From Leptolyngbya iicbica LK (lineage in GTDB: Bacteria; Cyanobacteriota; Cyanobacteriia; Phormidesmidales; Phormidesmidaceae), in the NCBI RefSeq assembly GCF_004212215.1, contig NZ_QVFV01000009.1, positions 1 to 64,000 of the forward strand: a stretch of 64,000 bases of DNA, read 5' to 3'. How positions within the stretch are numbered: the first letter of the stretch is position 1; each line of letters begins with the position of its first letter. Under the pieces are notes generated by a model. That model was given only the letters and a program-made list of their open reading frames with translations, was not told the origin of the DNA and did no database searches. The translations under genes and the position numbers were made by a program. Positions 37,357 through 46,520 of the stretch are shown here, piece by piece.

Positions 37357-37420
37357 CGATCGCAGCCTTAGCGCTACTTTGCGCATCTAGTTGTTGTGAT
37401 CGGAGTCACTTTGTCCCGCT

Positions 37421-38521
37421 ATGGCCGAAGCCTACCTTATTGACAAGCTCAATTCAGTCCATCAAACCTTCCATGAGTTGACACGACGTTTGGCTGATCC
37501 AGATGTCGCGAGCGATCCGGATGAATTTCAGCGGATTGCTAAGGCCCGTTCTTCCTTAGAAGAGACGGTGATGACCTACGACACTTGGAAAGGTTTGCAG
37601 GAAGAGTTGGCTGGTGCCCAGGAGATTGTGCGGGAAGCGAGTGGCGATCCCGACTTAAGAGAGATGGCCGCTCAAGAGGTCGCTGACCTGCAAGAGCAGT
37701 TAGGGACGTTGGAAGAGCGGTTAAAGATCTTGCTGCTGCCTAAGGATCCCAATGATGAGAAAAACATCATGCTAGAGGTCAGAGCTGGAGCAGGGGGCGA
37801 TGAGGCAAGTATCTGGGCGGGCGATCTCGTCAGAATGTATTCTCGATACGCTGAGTCGCAGAGCTGGCGTATCAAGCTCTTGAGCGAGTCTACGGCGGAT
37901 ATGGGTGGCTTTAAAGAAGCCATTCTCGAAATTCAGGGAGACAGCGTTTACAGCAAGCTCAAGTATGAGTCTGGTGTGCATCGAGTGCAACGAGTACCCG
38001 TCACCGAAGCGGGTGGTCGTGTGCATACTTCGACGGCAACAGTGGCCATTATGCCGGAGGTAGACGATGTCGAGATTCATATCGACCCCACTGAGGTAGA
38101 AATTTCCACCGCTCGTTCTGGTGGTGCAGGTGGTCAGAACGTCAACAAGGTGGAAACAGCTGTCGATCTGTTTCACAAGCCTACTGGCATTCGCATTTTT
38201 TGTACTGAGGAGCGATCGCAGCTGCAAAACCGAGAGCGGGCGATGCAGATTTTGCGGGCCAAGCTTTATGAAATGAAGTTACAAGAGCAGCAAGCGGAAG
38301 TCACTTCAATGCGCCGCTCGCAGGTGGGGACTGGGTCGCGCTCTGAAAAAATTCGCACCTATAACTACAAAGACAATCGCATTACCGATCACCGTCTCAA
38401 TCAGAACTTTTCGCTATCGCCGGCATTGGAAGGCAATATTGAAGACATGATCCAGTCTTGCATTACTCAAGACCAACAAAGACAGCTTGAAGCTTTGGCG
38501 ACTTCAGAGCCTGCTGCGTAG
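37421..38521 (+). CDS. prfA: Peptide chain release factor 1
   Basis: A 366-residue class I release factor. The catalytic GGQ is in [18 protein letters not shown], and [20 protein letters not shown] is the preceding conserved stretch. The PxT-type codon-recognition segment fits RVPVTE and its surroundings, and no S-P-F motif is seen, so it is RF1 (UAA/UAG) rather than RF2. It is the last gene of the ribosomal run. Confidence 0.96.
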   Translation: MAEAYLIDKLNSVHQTFHELTRRLADPDVASDPDEFQRIAKARSSLEETVMTYDTWKGLQEELAGAQEIVREASGDPDLREMAAQEVADLQEQLGTLEERLKILLLPKDPNDEKNIMLEVRAGAGGDEASIWAGDLVRMYSRYAESQSWRIKLLSESTADMGGFKEAILEIQGDSVYSKLKYESGVHRVQRVPVTEAGGRVHTSTATVAIMPEVDDVEIHIDPTEVEISTARSGGAGGQNVNKVETAVDLFHKPTGIRIFCTEERSQLQNRERAMQILRAKLYEMKLQEQQAEVTSMRRSQVGTGSRSEKIRTYNYKDNRITDHRLNQNFSLSPALEGNIEDMIQSCITQDQQRQLEALATSEPAA

Positions 38522-38617
38522 ACTCAACCGCGGATTTTGGCAACAGAAAGCCTGTACCTTTCGTGTCATGACGTCTAGGTTTTATTAGACTGGAAGCTGC
38601 CGAATTCTCGGTTCTAT

Positions 38618-39874
38618 ATGGCACGGTTTCTCCATCTCGCGGATATCCATTTGGGTTTTGACCGCTACAACAGCCCCGAGCGGACTAAAGATTTCTTCTT
38701 TGCGTTGTCAGATGCGATCCAGAAGTATGCCATCGCTGCCGCAGTGGATTTTGTCATTATTGCTGGCGACTTATTCGAGCATCGTGTGATTCAGCCAGCG
38801 GTGCTCAATCAAGCTCAGTTGTGTTTTCAACAGCTTCAAGCGGCTAATATTCCTGTCTTGGCGATCGAAGGCAACCACGACAATACGCCCTATGGCACCT
38901 CGACCAGTTGGCTCAAGTATCTGTCGCAGTGGGGCATGTTGAAGCTGCTGGAGCCAGGTAACTTGGCTGCTGGTGAGCCGCTTTATTCGCCTTGGAATGA
39001 ATCGCATAAGAAGGGCGGTTACATTGACTTACCCTGTGGTGTCAGAGTCATTGGTTCGGCCTGGTATGGGGCGGCAGCGGCTCGGGCGATCGAACAAATT
39101 GCTGCTGCCATTCAGGCGTTGCCACCGGGGCCAGACACCACAGTCCTGTTGTTTCATCACGGTCTCGAAGGGCAGATTGCTCGGTATAACGGAGCGCTGC
39201 GATATTCAGAACTCTTGCCGCTGCAAGAGGCAGGGGTGGACTATCTAGCGCTAGGCCATATTCATAAAAACTACAGCGAAGGGGGGTGGGTCTTTAACCC
39301 GGGGTCGCTGGAGGCTAACAATGTCGAAGAAGCTGGCTTTGCCCGGGGAGCATATCTGGTCGAAGTGAATGCGGACGGTATTCAGGCTGAACTGAAGCAA
39401 GACTATCGGCAGCGGCCAATCGTTCGGCTAGTGGCCAAAACTCAAGACAGTGATAGCGAAACCGATGTAGTGGCTAAAGCAACTCAGACGGTGGAAGTGG
39501 CGATCGCAGCGGGCCAACTCGTGCCAGAGCAACAACCGATTGTCGAACTCCGCATTGAAGGACAAGTGGGGTTTGAGCGCTTAGAACTGGATACTAAGCA
39601 GCTCCAAAAAGATTTGCAAGCCTTGGCCCAGGCTTTAGTGTTTCTGCTGAAGTATGACGTCGAGGAAAAAGAGCTTGCCGAACCCATTGCGAATGAGGCG
39701 AGTCGTGACCTGATTGAACGGAGCGCGTTTAAAGATCTATTGACAGCGCATCGCGATTACAAAAAACGAGCTGACAGGTTATCCGAAGGGCTGATTGATC
39801 TCAAAGCAAAGCGCTTGTTGGGACAAGCAGATGAAGCCCTTTATCAGTATCTTGATCAACTATTAGCCCAGTAA
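38618..39874 (+). CDS. SbcD/Mre11-like DNA repair exonuclease
   Basis: A 418-residue metallophosphoesterase. Phosphodiesterase motifs are LHLADIHLGFD (motif I), VIIAGDLFEH (II), IEGNHD (III), LLFHHGLEG (IV) and YLALGHIHKNY (V), all with metal ligands intact. The C-terminal ~170 residues are helical and charged, with a possible coiled coil near the end (DYKKRADRLSEGLIDLKAKR). It is the nuclease type that pairs with an SbcC/Rad50-like ATPase. No such gene is adjacent. The start at 38618 matches the family N-terminus. Confidence 0.88.
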   Translation: MARFLHLADIHLGFDRYNSPERTKDFFFALSDAIQKYAIAAAVDFVIIAGDLFEHRVIQPAVLNQAQLCFQQLQAANIPVLAIEGNHDNTPYGTSTSWLKYLSQWGMLKLLEPGNLAAGEPLYSPWNESHKKGGYIDLPCGVRVIGSAWYGAAAARAIEQIAAAIQALPPGPDTTVLLFHHGLEGQIARYNGALRYSELLPLQEAGVDYLALGHIHKNYSEGGWVFNPGSLEANNVEEAGFARGAYLVEVNADGIQAELKQDYRQRPIVRLVAKTQDSDSETDVVAKATQTVEVAIAAGQLVPEQQPIVELRIEGQVGFERLELDTKQLQKDLQALAQALVFLLKYDVEEKELAEPIANEASRDLIERSAFKDLLTAHRDYKKRADRLSEGLIDLKAKRLLGQADEALYQYLDQLLAQ

Positions 39875-39942
39875 AACTTGGTATTGGTTTTCTAACGAAG
39901 GATGGCTAAAGCGAATATTCGTAGTGCCTTAACTTCCTCCAT

Positions 39943-40125
39943 CTAGTGGCGTTTACGGGCTTTCCAGGTGCCACCGTAGGTGTAGTGAGGATTATTTTGC
40001 TGAACGGTAGGCCAGCAGTGAGGACAGACAAACTGCCAACGTCCCGACTCGTCTATTTGCACTCGGTACAGTACGGTAGCCATCGTCTGACAGCGATCGC
40101 ACTGCTTTTCGCGGACCCGTGCCAT
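39943..40125 (-). CDS. Small zinc-ribbon-like conserved protein
   Basis: A 60-residue protein with two CxxC pairs, CDRC (Cys9 and Cys12) and CPHC (Cys34 and Cys37), about 21 residues apart, as in a zinc ribbon. It ends with a basic tail (GTWKARKRH). I do not recognise a named family. It lies 28 bp before the DUF3288 gene's end on the same strand, so the two may be co-transcribed, with DUF3288 first. Confidence 0.65.
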   Translation of the reverse strand: MARVREKQCDRCQTMATVLYRVQIDESGRWQFVCPHCWPTVQQNNPHYTYGGTWKARKRH

Positions 40126-40153
40126 TAATCTTGTTCAACTCCTAGCCGTAACT

Positions 40154-40438
40154 TCAGCTCCAATCTTCGCGGTTGCGTCCCAGATTTTGATAAATGCCAC
40201 CTTGGGCATGGAGCTCACGGGTCTTGGTGTACAGCTCTTCTTCGGTCAGGCCGATCTTTTTAAGGGCTTTGTCTAAATCGCGCTGAATATCGCGCGCGCC
40301 CTGAAAGCCTTTGTAGCGAATGATGAGGCGAGCCAGTTCCGACAGGTTGTAGTCGGTCACTTCGCCTTGCAAAAGTTGATTGACGATCGCGCGATCGCCT
40401 TTATATTGCGGATGTTCCTGATCGGTACTTTCAGTCAT
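40154..40438 (-). CDS. DUF3288 family protein
   Basis: A 94-residue cyanobacterial protein from the ATG at 40438 (TESTDQEHPQYKGDRAIVNQ). The family core is visible as LLQGEVTDYNLSELARLIIRYKGFQGARDIQRDLDKALKKIGLTEEEL, and it ends with GGIYQNLGRNREDWS. No function is known for DUF3288. It is complete. gnd lies upstream on the same strand, with its stop 94 bp away. Confidence 0.85.
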   Translation of the reverse strand: MTESTDQEHPQYKGDRAIVNQLLQGEVTDYNLSELARLIIRYKGFQGARDIQRDLDKALKKIGLTEEELYTKTRELHAQGGIYQNLGRNREDWS

Positions 40439-40531
40439 ATTTCGCGAACCCAACGACAAGGGCAGAGAACTGGATAATCACCCTAACATTCTCTGCCCCG
40501 GCTACTGACTATTTTTCTGGTCAGAAATGGC

Positions 40532-42013
40532 CTACACTGCGGCTTTGCTCGGTGCTGCCGTCCACTCATGGTGAACGAAGTTGCCCCGAGGCTCGTCAAC
40601 CCGCTCGAAGGTGTGCGCCCCAAAGTAGTCGCGCTGCGCCTGGGTCAGGTTTTGCGGCAAGCGATCGCGGCGATAACTATCAAAGTAATCTAGCGATGCA
40701 CTAAAGGCTGGCACCGGAATACCCGCCTGCGCGGCTAACACGATCACCTCTCGCCAAGCCGCTTGGCGATCGAGAATAGTCTGCTTGAACTCAGGAGCCA
40801 GCAGCAGGTTTGCCAGCTGACCATTCTCGTCATAAGCGTGCTTAATCTTGTTCAAGAACCGCGCCCGAATGATGCAGCCACCTTTCCAGATGCGGGCTGT
40901 CTCGCCCAAGTTGATCTTGCCGTCAAACAGCTCTTGGTTGCCCTTGGAAATCAGGTCCATGCCCTGGGCATAGGAACAGATTTTGGAGCAGTACATCGCA
41001 TCGCGAATCTTGTCGATCATGGCCTTCTTGTCACCGGTAAAGGTGAAAGCTGGGCCGCTCAACTCTTTTGACGCGGCCACTCGCTGATCCTTCAGCGAAG
41101 ACATGATGCGGGCATCTACTGCGGCGCCGATGGTGGGAATGGCAATGCCCATTTCCAAGGCGTTGGTCGCCGTCCACAGACCAGTCCCTTTTTGGCCCGC
41201 TGCATCCACAATCAGCTCGACCAGGGGCTTACCCGTCTTTTCATCCATGTTGGTGAAAATGTCTTTGGTAATTTCGACGAGGTAAGAGTCCAGTTCTGGC
41301 GTGTCGTACCACTCGTTAAACACTTCGTAGAGTTCTTCGTGGTTTAAGCCTAAAACGCTCTTCATCAGGTCGTAGGCTTCGGCGATGATTTGCATGTCGC
41401 CGTACTCGATGCCGTTGTGCACCATCTTGACGAAGTGTCCGGCCCCACCCGGACCGATGTAGGTGACGCAGGGGCCATCATCCACCTGGGCGGCAATCTT
41501 GGTGACGATCGCCTCAATTTCTCGATAGGCCGCTTCGGTGCCCCCCGGCATTAGACTGGGGCCGAGCAATGCACCTTCTTCACCGCCGCTGACGCCCATG
41601 CCAATGAAGCCGAGGCCAGTGGGTTCGAGTTCTTCCGTCCGCCGCTGGGTGTCGGTGTAGAGGGAGTTGCCACCGTCGATGATCATGTCCCCTTTTTCAA
41701 GTAGGGGCTTGAGTTGCTCAATCACGGCGTCAACGGCGCGACCCGCTTTGACCATCACCAAAATGCGGCGAGGACGTTCCAACGCTTGCACAAAGGATTC
41801 TAAGCTGTAGGCCGCAAATACGGGCTTGTTGGGGTCTGCATCGCTGTCTTTGGCGACTTCGAGGTTGAACTCGGTTTGTGCCCGTTTGACAAAGTTGTCC
41901 GTCTTTTCGGGCGAACGGTTGTAGACCGCGACGGGAAAGCCCTTGCTTTCGACATTTAGGGCCAGGTTTTCACCCATGACCGCCAGGCCGATTACGCCAA
42001 ACTTCTGTGCCAT
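40532..42013 (-). CDS. gnd: 6-phosphogluconate dehydrogenase, decarboxylating
   Basis: A 493-residue enzyme of the oxidative pentose phosphate pathway producing ribulose-5-P, CO2 and NADPH. The ATG at 42013 (AQKFGVIGLAVMGENLALNV) gives the normal dinucleotide-binding N-terminus; the frame continues to 42127 without support. The catalytic segments are MGVSGGEEGAL, GPGGAGHFVKMVHNGIEYGD and, at the C-terminus, RDYFGAHTFERVDEPRGNFVHHEW. It lies ~13 kb from zwf/opcA, giving the window both dehydrogenases of the pathway. Confidence 0.96.
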   Translation of the reverse strand: MAQKFGVIGLAVMGENLALNVESKGFPVAVYNRSPEKTDNFVKRAQTEFNLEVAKDSDADPNKPVFAAYSLESFVQALERPRRILVMVKAGRAVDAVIEQLKPLLEKGDMIIDGGNSLYTDTQRRTEELEPTGLGFIGMGVSGGEEGALLGPSLMPGGTEAAYREIEAIVTKIAAQVDDGPCVTYIGPGGAGHFVKMVHNGIEYGDMQIIAEAYDLMKSVLGLNHEELYEVFNEWYDTPELDSYLVEITKDIFTNMDEKTGKPLVELIVDAAGQKGTGLWTATNALEMGIAIPTIGAAVDARIMSSLKDQRVAASKELSGPAFTFTGDKKAMIDKIRDAMYCSKICSYAQGMDLISKGNQELFDGKINLGETARIWKGGCIIRARFLNKIKHAYDENGQLANLLLAPEFKQTILDRQAAWREVIVLAAQAGIPVPAFSASLDYFDSYRRDRLPQNLTQAQRDYFGAHTFERVDEPRGNFVHHEWTAAPSKAAV

Positions 42014-42481
42014 AAAAAAAGTCTCTCTGAACTTGCCTAAGCGAACAATATGAGTGCTGATAGCAGGGGTGCCCTCAAACGACGCTTTGGGTGTTGTGCC
42101 CATGCACATCCCAGGGCAGTGCGTCACAGCGAGATGTGTACAGGTTAGTCAACTTTTTTGGAAGACTGGGCATCCCAAAGGTTTTCTTTGGAATAGGCCT
42201 GAGAAATCTCTATCCCAAGACCGATAGTGTTAGGGAACCGTGATTTTTGGTTGAATTGAGCAGGCGTAAGGGGCAGGGCGGTGTCCAAATGCTCGGAGGT
42301 TGCGCTGCTGAGCTAGGATGCGCCATTACATGATGCTCGAATCAAAGGATTGCATCTTCTCTAGTGAGGTTGGCCGATGCTCAAAAATTGTCGATCGCTC
42401 AGATTGCTCTGAGAAGAGCGGACTCGAAATCGAATTGTGTTGGCCGTTAGAATTGCTTCATACCCTTCTGATTCACCTGCG
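42014..42481. other. Intergenic region between gnd and the toxin-antitoxin pair
   Basis: 468 bp with no supported gene. It should contain the promoters of gnd (leftward) and of the antitoxin (rightward). I see no clear palindrome of the kind antitoxins bind. Confidence 0.35.
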
Positions 42482-42748
42482 ATGATCCCCCAAGAGCTGC
42501 GAGAACAAGCTATGCAGTTGCCGATTACTGAGCGTTGGCAACTTGTGCAAATGTTGCTGTCTTCCATTCAGCAAGAGACGCAGACCGCTACCAATGAGGC
42601 TGATGAGTCAACTCAATCACCAACCGAAATCGGCATCGCGATCGCCCACTTGCATCCCTGGACTCAGAGTTTTGTCGGTCTCCTGCCAGCGACTTCAGAA
42701 GATCTGCAGGCAACCTATGTCGATTACTTAGAGGAGAAATACGCTTGA
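42482..42748 (+). CDS. Probable antitoxin of a PIN-domain module
   Basis: An 88-residue acidic protein from the ATG at 42482 (IPQELREQAMQLPITERWQL). The N-terminal helices (ITERWQLVQMLLSSIQQ) resemble the small helical domain found in many cyanobacterial antitoxin-like proteins placed before PIN toxins. A polar linker leads to a C-terminal tail ending YVDYLEEKYA, which would be the toxin-binding part. Identification rests mainly on its overlap with the PIN gene: its TGA shares bases with the TTG start of the toxin. Confidence 0.7.
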   Translation: MIPQELREQAMQLPITERWQLVQMLLSSIQQETQTATNEADESTQSPTEIGIAIAHLHPWTQSFVGLLPATSEDLQATYVDYLEEKYA

Positions 42749-43161
42749 GGCGAGTCTTACTGGATTGTGATGTGATTTTGGATGTATTTCTCACACGTCA
42801 GCCCTTTGTGCTCAACTCGGCTCAAGTATTGGATGCTGCTGCTACTGCAAAAGTGGAAGGGTGTTTGGCTGGTCACGCAGTCACGAATATCTACTACATT
42901 TTGCGTCGTCAACTGGGGCGAGATGCGACTCATCAAGCCCTCCGAAAATTGCTGGAACGCCTGCGAGTGGCGAGCATCACTGATGAGGTTGTTAAAGCGG
43001 CCTTGCAAAGTCCGATGAGTGATTTTGAAGATGCCGTTACTGTTGAGGCTGCCAAAGCGGCGGGTATAGATTCAACTGTGACGCGCAATCTCCCAGATTT
43101 TGCCGCGGCTTCGATTCTGGTATTGCCGCCTGAAGGCTTACTGGAGCAGTTAGCCGAATAA
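42745..43161 (+). CDS. PIN-domain toxin (VapC-like RNase)
   Basis: A 138-residue PIN-domain protein with a TTG start, supported by GAGGAG 8 bases upstream and a TTGA overlap with the antitoxin. The acidic metal site fits Asp7 and Asp9 (LLDCDVILDVFL), Glu95/Asp96 (SDFEDAVTVEAA) and Asp118 (TRNLPDF). PIN toxins cleave RNA, often tRNA or rRNA. The non-ATG start would keep toxin translation below that of the antitoxin. It is complete and looks functional. Confidence 0.87.
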   Translation: MRRVLLDCDVILDVFLTRQPFVLNSAQVLDAAATAKVEGCLAGHAVTNIYYILRRQLGRDATHQALRKLLERLRVASITDEVVKAALQSPMSDFEDAVTVEAAKAAGIDSTVTRNLPDFAAASILVLPPEGLLEQLAE

Positions 43162-43213
43162 TCCGTAACCTGGGAGCCGCGATCGCCGCCGGGGATGAAC
43201 GGGGTACTGTTCC

Positions 43214-43708
43214 TCACGACGCGGTTGACCGTGCAAGGGTAAAGAGGACGGCAGCGATCGCGGCGGCGACGGTCCGCACGTGGTTCCAAACTGTCCAATC
43301 GTTCAGATATTGAGCCCAGAGGGTGGCTCCGGCGGCACTGTCCGGATTGACCACAGCAAGGGCGTCGTTGAGGGGGACGTTGCCCGCGATGGTGACGCCA
43401 ATGGTGCCGACAAGATAGAGCACCGTCCCCGCTAGCCAAAACAGCGCCCCTGGTTGGTTAAACGGGCGGAAGGTGGTCAAGGCCAAGAGTAACCCGATTA
43501 GCCCCGGCCCGAAGAAGACCACCATGAACCAGGGATTGATCACAGTAATATTGATGGCTTGCATGGCGGCAATGCCAGCGGCGGCGGTTTGCTGGCCGAG
43601 AGCCTGCATGACAAAGGTGGAAAAAGCAAAGAAAATCCCGGCGGTGAGGGCACTCGCGATCGCGACGAATAGGCTGATGGGTGAACGAATGGTTTGAGTA
43701 ACGGTCAT
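43214..43708 (-). CDS. DUF1772 (anthrone oxygenase-like) membrane protein A
   Basis: A 164-residue protein with four hydrophobic segments, from the ATG at 43708 (TVTQTIRSPISLFVAIASAL). The DUF1772 signature residues are visible: a helix ending in FFAFSTFVMQAL, NVPLNDALAVVNPD and WTVWNHVRTV. In fungi related proteins oxidise anthrones to anthraquinones; the bacterial role is not established. It is the third gene of a leftward set with a second DUF1772 gene and an NmrA-like protein, divergent from an AraC regulator. Confidence 0.82.
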   Translation of the reverse strand: MTVTQTIRSPISLFVAIASALTAGIFFAFSTFVMQALGQQTAAAGIAAMQAINITVINPWFMVVFFGPGLIGLLLALTTFRPFNQPGALFWLAGTVLYLVGTIGVTIAGNVPLNDALAVVNPDSAAGATLWAQYLNDWTVWNHVRTVAAAIAAVLFTLARSTAS

Positions 43709-43872
43709 GTCGCCTCTTAGGGAGAAGTGTGTGTTGAGGGATGGGGCGGGCAATCGACGGCTGTGGACTGATGGCTGCGGTTTGGTCACCTGACTCCACT
43801 GGGGTCAACACAGCGGAATTGGGTTTGCGAGGCCAACCACCGACTGCTAGTCGAACTGGACATCGCGGCGCT

Positions 43873-44376
43873 TCAAAGGCTAAAGAGCAGAATCATAAAC
43901 AGCACCGATGCCAGGCTCGCAAACGGGGTTCTGACTAAGTTCCAGCGATTCCAACCGGGTTCAAAATTGCGCCGCGCCGCCTTCAGGGCTGGGGCATCCA
44001 TGGCATCGACGTTGAGCGCTTGGAGGCGATTGTTGAGCGGTACGTTAATGGTGAAAGTCGAAAGTTGGACGCCCAGGATGTAAATGAGAGGAGCCGCGAT
44101 CAATAGCAGGCGCTGCATTCCCGCTAACTGTCCGAAGCCCAGTCCTGCTGCGGTCACCGCCGCTACGATGGAGCCCATCCAGACGGCCACCATGATGGGC
44201 TGATTGTTTTGGATGACCCCGTCAATGACCTGAAAGGCTCGGATGAATTCGCGATCACCCAGCGTTTTGATGCCGGGCATGACGACGGTGGCAAAGGCAA
44301 ACAGAAAACCTGCTACTAGGGAACACAGTAAAGTGGCCAAAATCAGCACAAGTTGAAATGTGAATGCAGTGGACAT
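43873..44376 (-). CDS. DUF1772 (anthrone oxygenase-like) membrane protein B
   Basis: A 167-residue paralogue of the preceding protein, from the ATG at 44376 with AAGGA 9 bases upstream. It has the same helical plan (LVAGFLFAFATVVMPGIKTL), INVPLNNRLQALNVD and WNRWNLVRTPFASLAS. The shared NVPLN and W-N-x-x-R-T residues probably form the active or ligand site. Low overall identity with copy A indicates an old duplication or a heteromeric pair. Confidence 0.82.
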   Translation of the reverse strand: MSTAFTFQLVLILATLLCSLVAGFLFAFATVVMPGIKTLGDREFIRAFQVIDGVIQNNQPIMVAVWMGSIVAAVTAAGLGFGQLAGMQRLLLIAAPLIYILGVQLSTFTINVPLNNRLQALNVDAMDAPALKAARRNFEPGWNRWNLVRTPFASLASVLFMILLFSL

Positions 44377-44496
44377 GGTGCAAGGTCCTTGATTTGAAAT
44401 GTCAGTTGTCGCAGAAGAGGTCGTCCTCCCAGGGAAACCGCGATCGCGCGGACGGCTTCGCCGATTTCCCCAGGGGCGATAGATGCCAGTCGCCAT

Positions 44497-45126
44497 TTAG
44501 TAAGACAAGCTGGCGGCTTGATACAGAGAGGATTGATCCGAGAGTTGCTTGAGGATGAAATCCGCCACGTCGGCCCGAGAAATTTGGAGGGTGATGTTGC
44601 GATCGCTGCTGGGAAAGTTGTGGCGATATTCTCCGGTCAGTGGGCCATCGGTTAGGGCTCCTGGACGCACGATGGTCCAATCCAGGTTGCTGTTGCGCAC
44701 CAGGGCTTCCTGTCGTTCGTGGTCGGCAAACACCTGGCGCAAAATGAAGCCAAACATGACGTATTTCCAGTAGAAGTCCAGATTGCCCCAGCTATCTCCC
44801 GTGCCCAGGGTTGAAAGGCAAATCAGTCGGCGTAGCCCCACCTTTTCCATCGCCTGGATGATTTGTCGGGTGCCCTCTGAGCGAATGGTGCTCTTTAAGT
44901 TTTTGCCCGCCCCCAGCACACACACGACAGCGTCTTTTCCCCGAATGGCCTGTTCGACTGCCGAGGCATCCATCACATCCCCTTGAGTGAGGTTGAGTTG
45001 TGGATGTTGAATATCGAGCTTGGACAAATTGCGGGCAAAGGCGGTGACGGTATGTCCCTGTTCCAGAGCCTGCTGAACGACCTGCGCACCGACAGTTCCA
45101 GTCGCACCAAAGATTACGAGTTGCAT
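44497..45126 (-). CDS. NmrA/SDR-like NAD(P)-binding protein
   Basis: A 209-residue atypical short-chain dehydrogenase starting at the ATG at 45126, with GAGGA 7 bases upstream. The nucleotide-binding motif is VIFGATGTVGAQVVQQAL. It continues with LTQGDVMDASAVEQAI, KDAVVCVLGAG, LICLSTLGTGDS and WTIVRPGALTDGPLTGEY. The length and the lack of a classical YxxxK put it in the NmrA/YwnB-like group, which may be a reductase or a redox sensor. It is the first gene of the leftward set with the two DUF1772 genes. Confidence 0.85.
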   Translation of the reverse strand: MQLVIFGATGTVGAQVVQQALEQGHTVTAFARNLSKLDIQHPQLNLTQGDVMDASAVEQAIRGKDAVVCVLGAGKNLKSTIRSEGTRQIIQAMEKVGLRRLICLSTLGTGDSWGNLDFYWKYVMFGFILRQVFADHERQEALVRNSNLDWTIVRPGALTDGPLTGEYRHNFPSSDRNITLQISRADVADFILKQLSDQSSLYQAASLSY

Positions 45127-45339
45127 GGATTGATTCCTCAATGAAGACATCCTTAGCCTACGGAGAGGGGCGGGGTGGCGCTTTCACGTTTTTGCGAGAC
45201 TGTCACTTTCTTGCGGTGAGTTGCCTCGTCCGGGGGGACAACCTAAAATAAACGCAACCTTTTTCGCCGTTCACGGGTTTGGGTGGCGGCAATTGCTTAG
45301 AGATATCGAGCCGCTTGCATACATCGCCAGTAGGAACCT

Positions 45340-46221
45340 GTGGAACTGATGGCCGCTTCGCAACCGCAATCAGATTTGCCGCCAGAGTCGCCGCCTGCGA
45401 TCGCCAGCTCGCCCCAAACACCCGACATTCAGCTCGAGCATTTGCAATATCCACCGGGGGAAGGCATCGTTCACAGCCCCGATCGCCACACATTGTTTGT
45501 CAGTCTGACTCCGCGTCCGATTCGGTATCATCAGGCGCAAGACGGGAAGTGCCATGATGCGCTCTATCGCCATGGCGATTTCACCGTGACGCCTGCTGAT
45601 TTGTCATTTTTTGCGCGCTGGCAAGATACCGAAAATTGTTTGCAGTTGCAGGTCAGCGATCGCTGGCTGCGCTCGGTGGCCCAGGAAACGCTGGCTGGTG
45701 TGGGCGATCGCCTGACACTGGTGCCCACCTTTCAGAGTCGCAGTGGACAAATTGCCGCGATCGCCACGCTGATGCTAACTGAGTTGCAGCATCAACACCC
45801 CGGTGGGGCACTGTACTTAGATTCCTTAGCTCAAGCTCTGACGGTGCAACTGCTGCGACAACATGGCAGCACTCAGGCGCAACTGCCTCAATACGAGGGG
45901 GGCTTGCCGCCTTATCAACTGCGCCAGGTTTTGGACTACGTGGACAACCATCTCACCCACGACATCAAATTGGCTGATTTGGCCCAGCTCTTGACCATGA
46001 GCCCGTTTCACTTTGGCCGCATGTTCAAACAATCGATTGGGGTGTCGCCCCATCAATATGTGATTCAGCAGCGGGTCGAGCGGGCCAAGCGTTTGTTAAA
46101 ACAGGGCGATCGCCCCATTATCGATATCGCCTTCGATTGCGGCTTTAGCAGCCATAGTCACCTGACCAAGCAGTTTCGGCAACTCACTGGGGTGACGCCC
46201 ACTGCTTTTCGAAAGGGGTAG
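45340..46221 (+). CDS. AraC family transcriptional regulator
   Basis: A 293-residue regulator; the GTG at 45340 follows GGA closely, and an ATG at 45349 is the alternative start. The N-terminal ~180 residues form an effector domain of a cyanobacterial AraC subgroup (HSPDRHTLFVSLTPRPIRYH). The C-terminal double helix-turn-helix is complete: KLADLAQLLTMSPFHFGRMFKQSIG and IIDIAFDCGFSSHSHLTKQFRQLTGVTPTAFR. It faces away from the NmrA-DUF1772 genes across a 213 bp gap, so it is the likely regulator of that set. Confidence 0.9.
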   Translation: MELMAASQPQSDLPPESPPAIASSPQTPDIQLEHLQYPPGEGIVHSPDRHTLFVSLTPRPIRYHQAQDGKCHDALYRHGDFTVTPADLSFFARWQDTENCLQLQVSDRWLRSVAQETLAGVGDRLTLVPTFQSRSGQIAAIATLMLTELQHQHPGGALYLDSLAQALTVQLLRQHGSTQAQLPQYEGGLPPYQLRQVLDYVDNHLTHDIKLADLAQLLTMSPFHFGRMFKQSIGVSPHQYVIQQRVERAKRLLKQGDRPIIDIAFDCGFSSHSHLTKQFRQLTGVTPTAFRKG

Positions 46222-46448
46222 CGATCGCGGCCATCCGATGCATCCATCGTCCCCGTTCTCTCAAGCCTCCTTCCCCGTCCCTCTTCTCTCACGCCAGAGA
46301 AGCGGCTGAATTGCCCCTTCAACCTCTATTAACGCACGCCCATCATCTCAACCCTTCTCCCCGAAAATACGGTAAGTCGGCTTTTGTCTCTCCTCCATTT
46401 GCTTGAGAAAAGGAAGAATTTATAGCCGAGAGATTTTGCATAAAAAAG

Positions 46449-46477
46449 AGGCATCTCTTTACATCAAAGAGATGCCT
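46449..46477 (-). terminator. Intrinsic terminator of hsp20
   Basis: AGGCATCTCTTT (46449-46460) pairs perfectly with 46466-46477 around a 5-base loop, and on the minus strand it is followed by CTTTTTTATG. It ends the leftward hsp20 transcript. Confidence 0.9.
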
Positions 46478-46520
46478 AAAGATTCTAGCTATCGATTGAT
46501 CGCTTAGTGCTGTAGAGCCA

